Positions 9,095 through 20,690 are shown, counted from the stretch's first letter. The stretch: 34,519 nt of DNA from Dechloromonas sp. (GCA_016791065.1 JAEUOD010000079.1:1-34519); one strand, 5' to 3'. The notes: generated by a model from the letters alone, not told the origin. Program-made: numbers and translations.

Positions 9095-9945
9095 TGCTCC
9101 CGGAATCCCTAGGCAGTCTGGCTGCCATGGCCGGACTGTTGGGTCTGTGTGTCGGTAGTTTCCTAAATGTGGTTATCTATCGACTGCCTCGCATGATGGA
9201 ACGCGAGTGGCAGATTCAGTGCGCCGAACTGCATGGAGAAGAGGTATCACAGACCGATAGTCCGCTCTCTCTGGCGCAACCTCGGTCGCACTGCCCTTCG
9301 TGCGGTCACATGATTTCCGCACTGGAAAACATTCCCGTACTGAGCTATCTGTTCCTCAAGGGGCGATGCTCGTCCTGTTACCAAAAGATATCCCTACGCT
9401 ATCCGCTAGTCGAAATTTTCACAGGCCTGCTCTCAGCCTACACAGCGTGGCATTTTGGCCCAACTCTTCAGACTGTGGGAGCCCTGCTTCTTCTATGGTC
9501 GCTGATCGCTCTGGCAGCAATCGATGTCGACACGCAACTTCTGCCTGACGCCATCACGCTCCCCCTGCTCTGGCTGGGCCTTGCCTTCAACACTGCGTCC
9601 ACCTATGCCGATCTCAGCACGGCGGTTATCGGCGCCATGGCTGGTTATCTCTCCCTGTGGACTGTTTTCTGGCTATTCAAGTTAGCAACAGGAAAAGAAG
9701 GCATGGGCTACGGCGACTTCAAGTTGCTTGCTGCACTGGGCGCATGGCTTGGCTGGACGATGCTGCCTGCGATCATCCTGCTCTCCTCCGTCGTCGGCGC
9801 CATTGTCGGCATTACGCTGATAGTCGTTGCCCGCCATGGCCGCAATATACCTATCCCTTTTGGCCCTTACCTTGCAGCCGCAGGCGTCATCGCCCTGTTC
9901 TGGGGGCAGGAACTGACACGAAGCTATCTCGGCTTGATCGCTTGA
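9094..9945 (+). CDS. pilD: Prepilin leader peptidase / N-methyltransferase PilD
   Basis: Bifunctional inner-membrane aspartyl protease that cuts type IV prepilins after glycine and N-methylates the new first residue. The 283-residue protein has the N-terminal LGLCVGSFLNVVIYRLP segment, the cytoplasmic zinc-binding cysteines C67-x2-C70 and C92-x2-C95, and both catalytic aspartate regions: the IDVDTQLLPD motif (143-152) and GYGDFK with D208. Several membrane helices follow. The start overlaps the pilC stop by one base. In many proteobacteria coaE follows pilD; here the operon appears to end, since a new promoter region and the fmdB-type gene follow. Confidence 0.96.
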   Translation: MLPESLGSLAAMAGLLGLCVGSFLNVVIYRLPRMMEREWQIQCAELHGEEVSQTDSPLSLAQPRSHCPSCGHMISALENIPVLSYLFLKGRCSSCYQKISLRYPLVEIFTGLLSAYTAWHFGPTLQTVGALLLLWSLIALAAIDVDTQLLPDAITLPLLWLGLAFNTASTYADLSTAVIGAMAGYLSLWTVFWLFKLATGKEGMGYGDFKLLAALGAWLGWTMLPAIILLSSVVGAIVGITLIVVARHGRNIPIPFGPYLAAAGVIALFWGQELTRSYLGLIA

Positions 9946-9994
9946 AATCTTGCGTTCCGGCACGATATAAGCTTCTCCTACTCTCGGTTATAAT
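9942..9994 (+). promoter_or_regulatory. Promoter region for the fmdB-DUF502-aspS operon
   Basis: A perfect -10 hexamer TATAAT lies at 9989-9994 but lacks a good -35. A second candidate is TTGAAA (9942-9947) with TATAAG at 9966-9971, spacer 18, partly inside the end of pilD. Either could serve the operon that begins at 10016, which has a good GGAGGA ribosome site at 10005-10010. Confidence 0.5.
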
Positions 9995-10015
9995 TCAAGG
10001 TTTTGGAGGATTCCC

Positions 10016-10276
10016 ATGCCGATCTACGAATATCGCTGCGATTCCTGCGGTTCCCAGAAAGAGCATCTGCAAAAGATGAGCGACCCGCAGCTCACCACCT
10101 GCCCGGAATGCGGGAGCGACAGCTACCAGAAGCTGCTTTCCGCTGCGGGCTTTCAGCTTAAAGGCAATGGCTGGTACGCCACCGACTTCAAGGGCGGCAG
10201 CAAGCCGGCAACCAAGGCTGACACGCCGCCTTGCCAAGGTGGCTCGGGAGCATGCACTCCGTGCGCGGCCAGCTGA
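10016..10276 (+). CDS. FmdB-family zinc ribbon protein
   Basis: 86-residue protein starting MPIYEYRCDSCG, the hallmark of the FmdB putative regulatory family. Four cysteines (C8, C11, C29, C32) form a zinc ribbon; the tail carries three more cysteines in a short Gly/Ser/Pro-rich stretch. The family was first noted next to formamidase/amidase genes, but most members have no known role. In betaproteobacteria a copy commonly stands just upstream of a DUF502 gene and aspS, as here. The end overlaps the DUF502 start by 25 bases. Confidence 0.92.
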   Translation: MPIYEYRCDSCGSQKEHLQKMSDPQLTTCPECGSDSYQKLLSAAGFQLKGNGWYATDFKGGSKPATKADTPPCQGGSGACTPCAAS

Positions 10277-10890
10277 TCAAACGTTATTTCATCACGGGCC
10301 TCCTGATCTGGGTGCCCTTGGTCATTACCGGCTGGGTGCTGTCGTTGATCGTCAGCACCCTCGACCAGTCGTTGCGACTACTGCCGGAATCGATCCATCC
10401 GCAAAATCTTGTCGGATTCGCCATCCCCGGTGTCGGCGCACTGCTGACCCTGGCCATGATTCTGCTCACAGGCCTGCTGGCAGCGAACTTCATCGGTCAG
10501 AAACTCGTCGGCTGGTGGGACAAGCTGCTCTCGCGTATCCCGGTCGTCAATTCCGTCTACAAGAGTGTCAAGCAGGTTTCCGACACGCTGTTCGCCCCTA
10601 ATGGCAATGCCTTCCGTAAAGCATTGCTGGTTCAGTACCCGCGCCAGGGAAGCTGGACCATCGCCTTCCTGACCGGCCAGCCCGGCGGAGACCTGATCAA
10701 CCACCTGGATGGCGACTTTGTCAGTGTCTACGTCCCGACCACCCCCAACCCTACCTCCGGCTTCTTCCTGATGATGCCGGCCAAGGATGTGGTCGAACTT
10801 GAAATGACGGTCGACGAAGCCCTCAAATACATCATCTCGATGGGTGTCGTGGCACCGCCGCCGCACCCGCGCGTCATCACCAATACCTGA
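10252..10890 (+). CDS. DUF502 family inner-membrane protein
   Basis: 212-residue protein with two N-terminal membrane helices (about 12-36 and 60-83) and a C-terminal soluble domain containing [17 protein letters not shown], a segment typical of DUF502, then [16 protein letters not shown], also conserved in the family. The function is unknown. The frame is open a little further (TTG at 10231), but ATG 10252 with GGGAG just before it gives the usual N-terminus [18 protein letters not shown]. Nested in the end of the fmdB-type gene and followed by aspS after 17 bases, so it is part of the same transcript. Confidence 0.9.
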   Translation: MHSVRGQLIKRYFITGLLIWVPLVITGWVLSLIVSTLDQSLRLLPESIHPQNLVGFAIPGVGALLTLAMILLTGLLAANFIGQKLVGWWDKLLSRIPVVNSVYKSVKQVSDTLFAPNGNAFRKALLVQYPRQGSWTIAFLTGQPGGDLINHLDGDFVSVYVPTTPNPTSGFFLMMPAKDVVELEMTVDEALKYIISMGVVAPPPHPRVITNT

Positions 10891-10907
10891 ATCAACCGGA
10901 AAGCTTC

Positions 10908-12707
<1,800 letters not shown>

Positions 12708-12713
12708 ATCATC

Positions 12714-13076
12714 GTGCAACACTGGCTGCGCTTCCTGATCGTCGCCTGGCTGGCGACCGGAAGCGCTTTCGGCTTCAGCTATAGCAATGAGCGCGGCGAT
12801 GCTGAGACCATCGCCGTCGCCGACCTGCCACGCGAAGCCCGGCAAACGCTGGCCCTGATCAAGGAAGGCGGCCCCTTCCCTTACGATCGGGATGGCATCA
12901 TTTTCCGCAACTTCGAAAAGCGCCTGCCGCTCAAACCCCGCGACTACTATCGGGAATACACGGTGAAATCGCCTTGGCGGCGTGACCGCGGACCACGCCG
13001 CATCATCGCCGGCCGTGAAGGCGAATATTTTTACACCGATGATCACTACGCATCGTTCCGGCGGATTCGGGAGTAA
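12714..13076 (+). CDS. Secreted guanyl-specific ribonuclease, barnase/RNase Sa family
   Basis: 120-residue protein with a signal peptide (about 1-20, LRFLIVAWLATGSAFG) and a microbial ribonuclease (N1/T1/barnase) domain over about 45-118. Motifs lining up with barnase: DGIIFRNFEKRLP, YYREYTV with the general base E81, RRIIAGREGEYFYT with R95/R96, and TDDHYASF with the general acid H111. All catalytic residues are therefore present and it should be an active RNase exported from the cytoplasm. The start is GTG at 12714. The next gene is a barstar homologue, the classic inhibitor of this enzyme. Unusually, the pair lies between aspS and nudB in one operon. Confidence 0.9.
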   Translation: MQHWLRFLIVAWLATGSAFGFSYSNERGDAETIAVADLPREARQTLALIKEGGPFPYDRDGIIFRNFEKRLPLKPRDYYREYTVKSPWRRDRGPRRIIAGREGEYFYTDDHYASFRRIRE

Positions 13077-13085
13077 GTGTCCCAT

Positions 13086-13508
13086 ATGAGCAAAACACCA
13101 TTCGCCCACACTCCCGGCTTCTATACCTTTGCGCCGCAGCAAACGGCGGAAATCGCAAACGCTGCTCGTCAGCAAGCGCTACCCGTACTATCGGCGTCCC
13201 TCGCGGCATGCCCCACCCTCCCGCAGGCACTCCAACACCTGGGCGAGGCGCTGGCTTTCCCGGACTGGTATGGCAGCAATCTGGATGCCCTGTACGACTG
13301 CCTCTGCGACCCTGACTGGCAGCCTGGCAACAGCCTGGTCCTCATGCTCCTCGGGACAGCTCACCTAAGCCTCTCCGATCCCAAGGGATTCGCCAGCCTG
13401 AGCGAAGTACTGCAGGCAGCCGCTGAAATACGCTGCGACAATGGGCAGCGTTGCTGGCTGCTACTCGACTCGCCAGCCACCGGCATTCAACCACTCTCCG
13501 AGGCATGA
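13086..13508 (+). CDS. Barstar-family ribonuclease inhibitor
   Basis: 140-residue cytoplasmic protein without a signal peptide. The diagnostic stretch FPDWYGSNLDALYDCL (58-73) matches the barstar helix and loop that plug the barnase active site, including the conserved W-Y-G-x-N-x-D-A and a following aspartate. The expected role is to neutralise the upstream ribonuclease before export. A GTG at 13077, directly after the ribonuclease stop, is an alternative start: the GGGAG at 13069-13073 is rather close to the GTG and rather far from the ATG, so the choice is uncertain. The 3' end overlaps nudB as ATGA. About 50 residues longer than Bacillus barstar (89 aa). Confidence 0.88.
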   Translation: MSKTPFAHTPGFYTFAPQQTAEIANAARQQALPVLSASLAACPTLPQALQHLGEALAFPDWYGSNLDALYDCLCDPDWQPGNSLVLMLLGTAHLSLSDPKGFASLSEVLQAAAEIRCDNGQRCWLLLDSPATGIQPLSEA

Positions 13509-13954
13509 GCGCTTACAAGCAGCCGGTTTCGGTACTGGTCGTCATCCATACGTCAGCACTCGATGTCTTGCTGCTCGAACGCACCGCCCATCCTGGTTTT
13601 TGGCAATCGGTCACCGGCAGCCGCGAAGACGAGGAATCGCTGATCGAAACGGCGCGGCGTGAAGTCGGAGAGGAAACCGGACTGAACGCCGCGCTCTACC
13701 CGCTACGCGACTGGCATGCGACGAACGTCTTTGAAATATTTCCCGAATGGCGGCACCGCTACGCGCCCGGTGTCACACAGAACACCGAGCATGTTTTCAG
13801 CCTCATGCTGCCGGAACGCCTCGCCGCGAGCATCAGCCCGGACGAACACCGGGACTGGTGCTGGCTGCCTTGGCAGGACGCCGCCCAGCGCTGCTTCTCG
13901 TGGAGCAACCGGGATGCAATCCTGCAACTACCCAAGCTCGCCCCACCCCCTTGA
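13505..13954 (+). CDS. nudB: Dihydroneopterin triphosphate diphosphatase (Nudix, NudB-like)
   Basis: 149-residue Nudix hydrolase, probably the folate-pathway enzyme that releases pyrophosphate from dihydroneopterin triphosphate. It starts YKQPVSVLVVIHT and has a complete Nudix box (about 39-61: GSREDEESLIETARREVGEE), then EIFPEWRHRYAPGV, a segment typical of NudB, and a late W-L-P-W region. Its start overlaps the barstar stop (ATGA at 13505-13508), and the aspS-nudB neighbourhood is common in proteobacteria, which supports NudB over other Nudix families. The stop codon lies within the -35 of the hsp20 promoter. Confidence 0.88.
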   Translation: MSAYKQPVSVLVVIHTSALDVLLLERTAHPGFWQSVTGSREDEESLIETARREVGEETGLNAALYPLRDWHATNVFEIFPEWRHRYAPGVTQNTEHVFSLMLPERLAASISPDEHRDWCWLPWQDAAQRCFSWSNRDAILQLPKLAPPP

Positions 13955-13977
13955 AACCGCCGGTGATGCTCCTATAT
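13950..13977 (+). promoter_or_regulatory. Sigma-32 (RpoH)-type heat-shock promoter of hsp20
   Basis: CTTGAAA at 13950-13956 is an exact match to the sigma-32 -35 consensus. After 13 bases, TCCTATAT (13970-13977) matches six of eight positions of CCCCATnT. Spacing is within the known range, and the gene downstream encodes a small heat-shock protein, so the functional context agrees. RNA would start near 13984. Confidence 0.7.
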
Positions 13978-14014
13978 TGGATTCAGGCAATCTTGATCCA
14001 CCAAGGAGAGCACC

Positions 14015-15404
<1,390 letters not shown>

Positions 15405-16046
15405 ATGGAGCCGGGGCGCGTCTGGCTGTTCGACCTCGACGATACGCTGCACCACGCGACCCCGCACATCTTCCCGCACATCAACCGCTCGATGAACGCT
15501 TACATCGAGCGCCACCTCGGCGTCGACACAGCAGAAGCCACCCGCTTGCGCCGCGAATACTGGGTGCGCTACGGCGCCACTCTGCTCGGCCTGATGCGCC
15601 ATCACGGCACCGACCCGAATCACTTTCTCCAGGAAACCCACCAGTTTCCCGATCTTGAACGGCAACTCGTCTTCGATAAGCCGGTGTTGCACGCACTCAA
15701 GCGCCTGTCGGGCAGAAAAATCCTCTTTTCCAACGCGCCGCGCCACTACGCCGAGGCCGTTCTCGACCTCACCGGTCTGGCCCGCCATTTCAGCACTATC
15801 TATTCAGTGGAGAGCCTGCGCTTTCGCCCCAAGCCGATGCTGGCGGGATTCCGCGCGCTCCTCAAGGCTGAACGCCTCGACCCCAAAGGCTGCATCATGG
15901 TCGAGGACAGCCTGCCCAATCTGATCGCCGCCAAAAAGCTGGGCATGAAGACCGTGTGGGTGAGTGCTGGCTCGCGTCAATCACCCTACGTCGACGTAAA
16001 GCTGCGCTCGGTTCTGCAACTTCCCTCACGCTGCGGTCGACTATAA
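15405..16046 (+). CDS. HAD-family hydrolase, pyrimidine 5'-nucleotidase type
   Basis: 213-residue phosphatase of the haloacid dehalogenase superfamily. Motif I is FDLDDTL (nucleophile D10, acid D12), motif II LFSNAP, motif III the lysine in FRPKP, and motif IV MVEDSLPNL. An all-helical cap follows motif I, as in the Sdt1/YjjG-like pyrimidine 5'-nucleotidases. The ATG begins directly after the argB stop, so translation is coupled. The argB-HAD-slmA order is common in betaproteobacteria. The substrate is inferred from the family only. Confidence 0.88.
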   Translation: MEPGRVWLFDLDDTLHHATPHIFPHINRSMNAYIERHLGVDTAEATRLRREYWVRYGATLLGLMRHHGTDPNHFLQETHQFPDLERQLVFDKPVLHALKRLSGRKILFSNAPRHYAEAVLDLTGLARHFSTIYSVESLRFRPKPMLAGFRALLKAERLDPKGCIMVEDSLPNLIAAKKLGMKTVWVSAGSRQSPYVDVKLRSVLQLPSRCGRL

Positions 16047-16084
16047 TTTTCGGACAAGAATCAACAATCGATCGGGGGCAAACC

Positions 16085-16693
16085 ATGGCAACAAAACCGG
16101 GCGAGCGTCGCCTGCAGATTCTGCAAACTCTGGCCGGCATGCTGGAAACGCCGAAGGGCGAAAAAATCACGACAGCTGCCCTTGCCGCCAAGCTGGATTG
16201 TTCCGAAGCCGCCCTGTACCGCCACTTCGCCAGCAAGGCCCAGATGTTCGAAGGTCTGATCGAATTCATCGAGCAAAGCCTGTTCAGCGTCATTAACCAG
16301 ATCACCACCGAAGAAAGCCAGGGACTCAAGCAGGTGGAACTGATCCTCGGCCTGCTCCTGCGCTTTGCCCAGAAGAACCGCGGCATGACCCGCGTCCTGA
16401 TCGGAGACGCCCTGGTCAACGAACATGAACGCCTGCAGGTCCGCATCAACGGCTTGCTCGAGAAGGTCGAAGCGTCCCTCAAGCAGGCCCTGCGCATCGC
16501 CGCCACCCAGGAAAACCTCAAGGCCGACGCCGATTTCGGCGCGCTCGCCAACCTGCTGCGCTGCTATGCCGTGGGACGCTGGGAGCAATACGCGCGCAGC
16601 GGCTTCACGCGCGAGCCCTTGACCCAGTGGCAACAGCAGTGGCCGATGCTCTATTTCGCCTGCCTGTCGCAATCCGGAGCGCCAGGCGCCTGA
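16085..16693 (+). CDS. slmA: Nucleoid occlusion factor SlmA (TetR family)
   Basis: 202-residue DNA-binding protein that blocks FtsZ assembly over the nucleoid. The N-terminal helix-turn-helix (about 28-52: ITTAALAAKLDCSEAALYRHF) and the following FASKAQMFEGLIEFIE are characteristic of SlmA, as is the C-terminal GRWEQYARSGFTR-P segment. The frame is open much further back, but ATG 16085 follows a purine-rich GGGGGC and gives the family start. A TATAAT at 16042-16047, inside the end of the HAD gene, could be its own -10, with no good -35. Convergent with hemB. Confidence 0.94.
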   Translation: MATKPGERRLQILQTLAGMLETPKGEKITTAALAAKLDCSEAALYRHFASKAQMFEGLIEFIEQSLFSVINQITTEESQGLKQVELILGLLLRFAQKNRGMTRVLIGDALVNEHERLQVRINGLLEKVEASLKQALRIAATQENLKADADFGALANLLRCYAVGRWEQYARSGFTREPLTQWQQQWPMLYFACLSQSGAPGA

Positions 16694-16698
16694 CCAAC

Positions 16699-16723
16699 AA
16701 AAAGGGCAGCCGAAGCCGCCCTT
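16699..16723 (-). terminator. Intrinsic terminator of hemB (between slmA and hemB)
   Basis: AAGGGC (16702-16707) pairs with GCCCTT (16718-16723), extended inwards past one mismatch. Read on the minus strand, the stem is followed by TTTTTGTTGG, so it best serves hemB. There is no T run in the plus direction. Confidence 0.75.
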
Positions 16724-16741
16724 GCGCCGTTCGACTGGCAA

Positions 16742-17776
<1,035 letters not shown>

Positions 17777-17803
17777 TTAGCCGCAACGGAACTTTGAGCT
17801 CCG

Positions 17804-17926
17804 CCCAGCGTCATACCGAACAGATGGCACGCGCTGTCTCCCGCTTCACCTCCCTGAGCGGGTGCTTTGACCACGTCAAGGCATTTTGGCCCCCGGACTC
17901 CCCTTATCCGGGGGTCTTTTGTTTTC
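17804..17926 (+). ncRNA. Putative structured plus-strand small RNA (hemB/engB gap)
   Basis: Read on the plus strand, 17806-17926 can fold into a row of hairpins: CAGCG/CGCTG (17806-17810 with 17832-17836); CCCGCT/AGCGGG (17840-17845 with 17857-17862); TGCTTTGAC/GTCAAGGCA, nine pairs with a three-base loop (17863-17871 with 17875-17883), followed by TTTT; and CCCCCGGA/TCCGGGGG followed by TCTTTTGTTTT. The nine-pair stem contains a G-U pair that would be a mismatch on the minus strand, and the T runs are on the plus side, so a plus-strand RNA, antisense to the hemB leader, is favoured. The 5' end is unknown; TTGCAC (17734-17739) and GATACA (17758-17763) are a weak promoter guess. I do not recognise an RNA family. 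Confidence 0.4.
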
Positions 17927-18538
17927 CGGGCGCTTGATTTCGATATCCAGCCATCCGGCCAGCACCGTTTCGCACTCCTCCACCCCGGTTTTCTTCAGGC
18001 TGGAAAACAACTGAACCGAATACAGGCTGGCATCGCCCCAAGTCGCCAATTCGGACTTCAGCGAGCGCAAAACCTTGGTCTGCTCCTGCCGGCTCAGTTT
18101 GTCGGCCTTTGAAAGCAATATGTGAATCGGTCGACCAGTCGGCCGGAACCATTCGATCAGCTTGACATCGAGTTCGGTCATCGGCCGGCGGACATCCATG
18201 ATCACCACCAGACCAGCCAATTGATCACGCTTGCTGAGATAGGGGCCGATCAGGCCTTCCCACTGCGAACGGATCGCCTCTGGCGCCTTGGCATAACCGT
18301 AACCCGGCAGGTCGACGAAGTACTTGCCGTCGGCCAGGGTGAAATAGTTCAAATGTTGCGTGCGCCCCGGCGTCTTGCTGACATATGCCAGACGAACCCG
18401 CCCGGCCAGGGTGTTGATCGCGGAGGATTTACCGGCATTGGAACGCCCGGCGAAGGCCACTTCGCGGATGGAGTCGCGCGGTAAATCCCGCAGATTTGCG
18501 ACGGTCGTCAGAAAGACCGCCTGCTGGAACAAAGGCAT
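17876..18538 (-). CDS. engB: Ribosome biogenesis GTP-binding protein EngB (YsxC/YihA)
   Basis: 220-residue TRAFAC-class GTPase needed for assembly of the large ribosomal subunit and, in several species, for normal division. G1 is GRSNAGKS (31-38), G3 [12 protein letters not shown]4 LLSKADK. The start at 18538 gives the standard N-terminus [20 protein letters not shown]; the frame is open further upstream into the intergenic region. The C-terminal tail ([15 protein letters not shown]) is polar, unlike the rest, and is encoded by the strand opposite the strong plus-strand terminator hairpin. Divergent from cytochrome c4, a common arrangement in beta- and gammaproteobacteria. Confidence 0.95.
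   Translation of the reverse strand: MPLFQQAVFLTTVANLRDLPRDSIREVAFAGRSNAGKSSAINTLAGRVRLAYVSKTPGRTQHLNYFTLADGKYFVDLPGYGYAKAPEAIRSQWEGLIGPYLSKRDQLAGLVVIMDVRRPMTELDVKLIEWFRPTGRPIHILLSKADKLSRQEQTKVLRSLKSELATWGDASLYSVQLFSSLKKTGVEECETVLAGWLDIEIKRPENKRPPDKGSPGAKMP
17890..17926 (+). terminator. Strong plus-strand intrinsic terminator inside the 3' end of engB
   Basis: An eight-pair stem, CCCCCGGA (17890-17897) with TCCGGGGG (17907-17914), a nine-base loop and then TCTTTTGTTTT. On the minus strand the stem is followed by CCAAAATGCC, with no T run. No plus-strand protein gene ends here, so it needs another transcript: the putative small RNA. It lies within the last codons of engB on the opposite strand. 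Confidence 0.7.
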
Positions 18539-18645
18539 AAAAAACTCGTCAGATCCGCCAAGGAGCGGCGAAGTAATATAGAATAACAGGTTTGAAACTT
18601 CCGTTCCGGCCAAAGCGCCCACAAACGCGTACAAGGAGCTCGTAA

Positions 18646-19281
18646 ATGATTCGCACCGCGGCAATGGCAATTCTTCTTGCCACCAGTTTCATCGCTAATG
18701 CATCCGAAGAAGCCAAGGTCAAGGCTGATCCTGCCAAGGGCAAAATCATCGCTGAAACCGTCTGTGTCGCCTGTCATGGCGCCGATGGCAACAGCATGGC
18801 CTCCGCCAACCCGAACCTGGCCGGCCAAGTAGAAGAATACATCTACAAGCAACTGAAGAACTTCAAAGCTGCCGACGGCAAGCCCGCCGCGCGCGACAAT
18901 GCGATCATGGCTGGCATGGTTGCCGCCCTCTCCGATGAAGACATGAAGAATGTCGCCGCCTGGTTTGCCAGCCAGAAGCAGAAGCCGGCTGCCGCCAAGG
19001 ATGAAAGCAAGATTGCAATGGGCCAGAAACTGTGGCGCCAGGGCGACTTCAAGAAGGGCGTCCCGGCCTGCGCCGGCTGCCATGGCCCCTCCGGCAAGGG
19101 CCTGCCGGCGCAATACCCGCGCCTCTCCGGTCAATTCCCGGAATACACCGAAGCACAACTGAAGGCCTTCCGTGCCGGCGAACGCGCCAACGATCCGGAA
19201 AAGATGATGCGCATGATTGCCGAAAAACTCTCCGACGCCGAAATGAAGGCAGTTGCAGAGTTCGCTGCCGGTCTTCGCTGA
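18646..19281 (+). CDS. Cytochrome c4, dihaem, periplasmic
   Basis: 211-residue electron carrier with a signal peptide (about 1-19, cleaved after ANA) and two cytochrome c domains, each with a haem-binding site: CVACH (40-44) and CAGCH (142-146). Methionines following each haem site (for example in IMAGMV and KMMRMI) can act as the sixth ligands. This two-domain layout is that of cytochrome c4, which passes electrons towards terminal oxidases. A good AGGAG site precedes the ATG. The short AT-rich gap to engB (around 18571-18600) must hold both promoters, but I cannot assign them confidently. Confidence 0.95.
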   Translation: MIRTAAMAILLATSFIANASEEAKVKADPAKGKIIAETVCVACHGADGNSMASANPNLAGQVEEYIYKQLKNFKAADGKPAARDNAIMAGMVAALSDEDMKNVAAWFASQKQKPAAAKDESKIAMGQKLWRQGDFKKGVPACAGCHGPSGKGLPAQYPRLSGQFPEYTEAQLKAFRAGERANDPEKMMRMIAEKLSDAEMKAVAEFAAGLR

Positions 19282-19300
19282 TCGAAAGCACTCCCCAGAA

Positions 19301-19324
19301 AAGGCAGCCATGGCTGCCTTTTTT
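19301..19324 (+). terminator. Intrinsic terminator after cytochrome c4
   Basis: A perfect 20-base palindrome, AAGGCAGCCA with TGGCTGCCTT (19301-19320), runs into six T. It folds as an eight-pair stem with a four-base loop. A TTTTC also follows on the minus strand, so it may work both ways, though no minus-strand gene ends here. Confidence 0.9.
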
Positions 19325-19337
19325 GTTTTCGGCATAC

Positions 19338-19366
19338 TTGGCAGGCCCGGATTCGAACGATAGACT
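19338..19366 (+). promoter_or_regulatory. Candidate promoter of the CBS-HDOD pair
   Basis: TTGGCA (19338-19343), 17-base spacer, TAGACT (19361-19366): five and four of six consensus bases, correctly placed between the cytochrome c4 terminator and the gene at 19404. Confidence 0.45.
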
Positions 19367-19403
19367 GAATCAAGCGTCCGCTCACCCTCAGGAGGAGATA
19401 CCC

Positions 19404-19835
19404 ATGAGAACACTAAAGCAGTTGCTCGCCGACAAGCATCGCCCCCTCGCTGTGGTAACGCCAAGCGACACCGTCTTCCACGCCTTGAACGTCATGGCTC
19501 AGCACGACGTTGGCGCACTGCTCGTACTGGATGGCGAGCAACTGGTCGGTATATTTTCGGAGCGCGATTACGCGCGCAAAATCATCCTGCATGGCAAGAC
19601 CTCCAAGGAAACCAGCGTCCGCGAAATCATGAGCGACCGCGTGGCTTACGTGACGCCTGATACGTCTCTCGACGAGTGCATGGCCCTGATGACTGAACGC
19701 CGCTTTCGCCACCTGCCGGTGCTCAACGAGGATGGCAGCGTGGCAGGCATGATCTCGATCGGTGACCTGGTCAAGGAAACCATCAGCAACCAGCGCTTCC
19801 TGATTGCCGAACTCGAACGCTACATTGCCGGCTGA
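19404..19835 (+). CDS. CBS-domain pair protein
   Basis: 143-residue protein made of two CBS domains only: about 1-65 (VTPSDTVFHALNVMAQHDVGALLVLD, VGIFSERDYARK) and about 70-130 (VREIMSDRVAYVTPDTSLDECMALM, RFRHLPVL, VAGMISIGDLVKE). Such Bateman modules bind adenine nucleotides (AMP, ATP, NAD or S-adenosylmethionine in studied members) and usually act as energy or ligand sensors for a partner. A strong AGGAGGAGA site precedes the ATG. Only one base separates its stop from the HDOD gene, so the two are made together and may interact; that is inference. Confidence 0.9.
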   Translation: MRTLKQLLADKHRPLAVVTPSDTVFHALNVMAQHDVGALLVLDGEQLVGIFSERDYARKIILHGKTSKETSVREIMSDRVAYVTPDTSLDECMALMTERRFRHLPVLNEDGSVAGMISIGDLVKETISNQRFLIAELERYIAG

Positions 19836-19836
19836 A

Positions 19837-20682
19837 ATGGCCGAGGCCAGTACCGCAATTCATTTCCGCATCCTCTCCGACATCGCGCGAGATCTCTCGG
19901 GCGATGTCAATTTCCCGATTTGCATGGATGCGGCAATTCTGGTCCGCGACACCCTCAAGGATCCGCTCGTCAGCATCACCAAGGTCGTGCAGGTGGTCGG
20001 TGTCGAACCGTTGATTTCCAGCAAGCTGCTGCGCCTGGCCAATTCGGTTGCCTATAATCCATCGGGCAAAGCCATTACCGAACTGAGCAGCGCCGTCTCC
20101 CGCCTTGGTTTCGAGGTTGTTCGCACGACCTCGCTGGCCGTGACGCTTGACCAGATGCTCAAGTCGCGCAACCTAGCGGCTTACGATGAAATCGCTCGCC
20201 AAACCTGGGAGCACTCGATCGAAGTGGCAGCCATCGCCCGCGTCCTGGCTCGGCGCCTGGGGCGGATCAATCCCGACGAGGCCATGCTGGCCGGGTTGGT
20301 GCACGACATCGGCATTTTCTACCTGCTTTATCGCGCTACCGAGTATCCGGAATATCGGGACAACGAACCGGCAATGCTCGAACTATTACACGGCTGGCAC
20401 GAGAGCATCGGCGAAAGCCTGCTGCACATTCTCGGCCTGCCCGAGAGTATCTGCGTTGCAGTACGCGATCACGACCAATTGCAGAATATCGACATTCCCT
20501 GCACGGTGCGTGACGTCCTCTACTTTGCTAACTTGCTCGCACGCCAGCAGGAAACCCTGAAGCGCGAGCCCGCCTCTGAACAGAACGCATCCGTACGCGA
20601 CGTCGATCGCTCGCGCTATGCCGACCTTCTGGGCGAAGCGGAAGATGACATTGCCGAACTACGGGCAGCACTGGCCGTCTGA
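19837..20682 (+). CDS. HDOD-domain signalling protein
   Basis: 281-residue soluble protein with an HDOD domain over about 20-215. LLRLANS (64-70) and the SAVSRLGFEVVRTT segment are characteristic. It keeps a histidine at 126 (WEHS) and the HD doublet at 156-157 (LVHDIG), so metal binding is possible, although HDOD proteins as a group are mostly catalytically inactive scaffolds in regulation of chemotaxis, stress or the cell cycle. There is no GGDEF, EAL or receiver domain attached. The start one base after the CBS-protein stop implies translational coupling. Specific function unknown. Confidence 0.85.
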   Translation: MAEASTAIHFRILSDIARDLSGDVNFPICMDAAILVRDTLKDPLVSITKVVQVVGVEPLISSKLLRLANSVAYNPSGKAITELSSAVSRLGFEVVRTTSLAVTLDQMLKSRNLAAYDEIARQTWEHSIEVAAIARVLARRLGRINPDEAMLAGLVHDIGIFYLLYRATEYPEYRDNEPAMLELLHGWHESIGESLLHILGLPESICVAVRDHDQLQNIDIPCTVRDVLYFANLLARQQETLKREPASEQNASVRDVDRSRYADLLGEAEDDIAELRAALAV

Positions 20683-20690
20683 TACGCGAT

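Noticed and set aside
19339-19357. On the minus strand, a TTCGAATCCGGG...CTGCCA stretch resembling the T-arm and 3' end of a tRNA, as at phage attachment sites
   Set aside because: The 5' side of the T stem does not pair, no other tRNA arm is present, and no integrase or element flanks it. Treated as chance within the promoter region of the CBS gene.
19032-19403. In-frame extension of the CBS gene upstream into cytochrome c4
   Set aside because: It crosses an intrinsic terminator and overlaps cytochrome c4 in another frame; a strong ribosome site marks ATG 19404.
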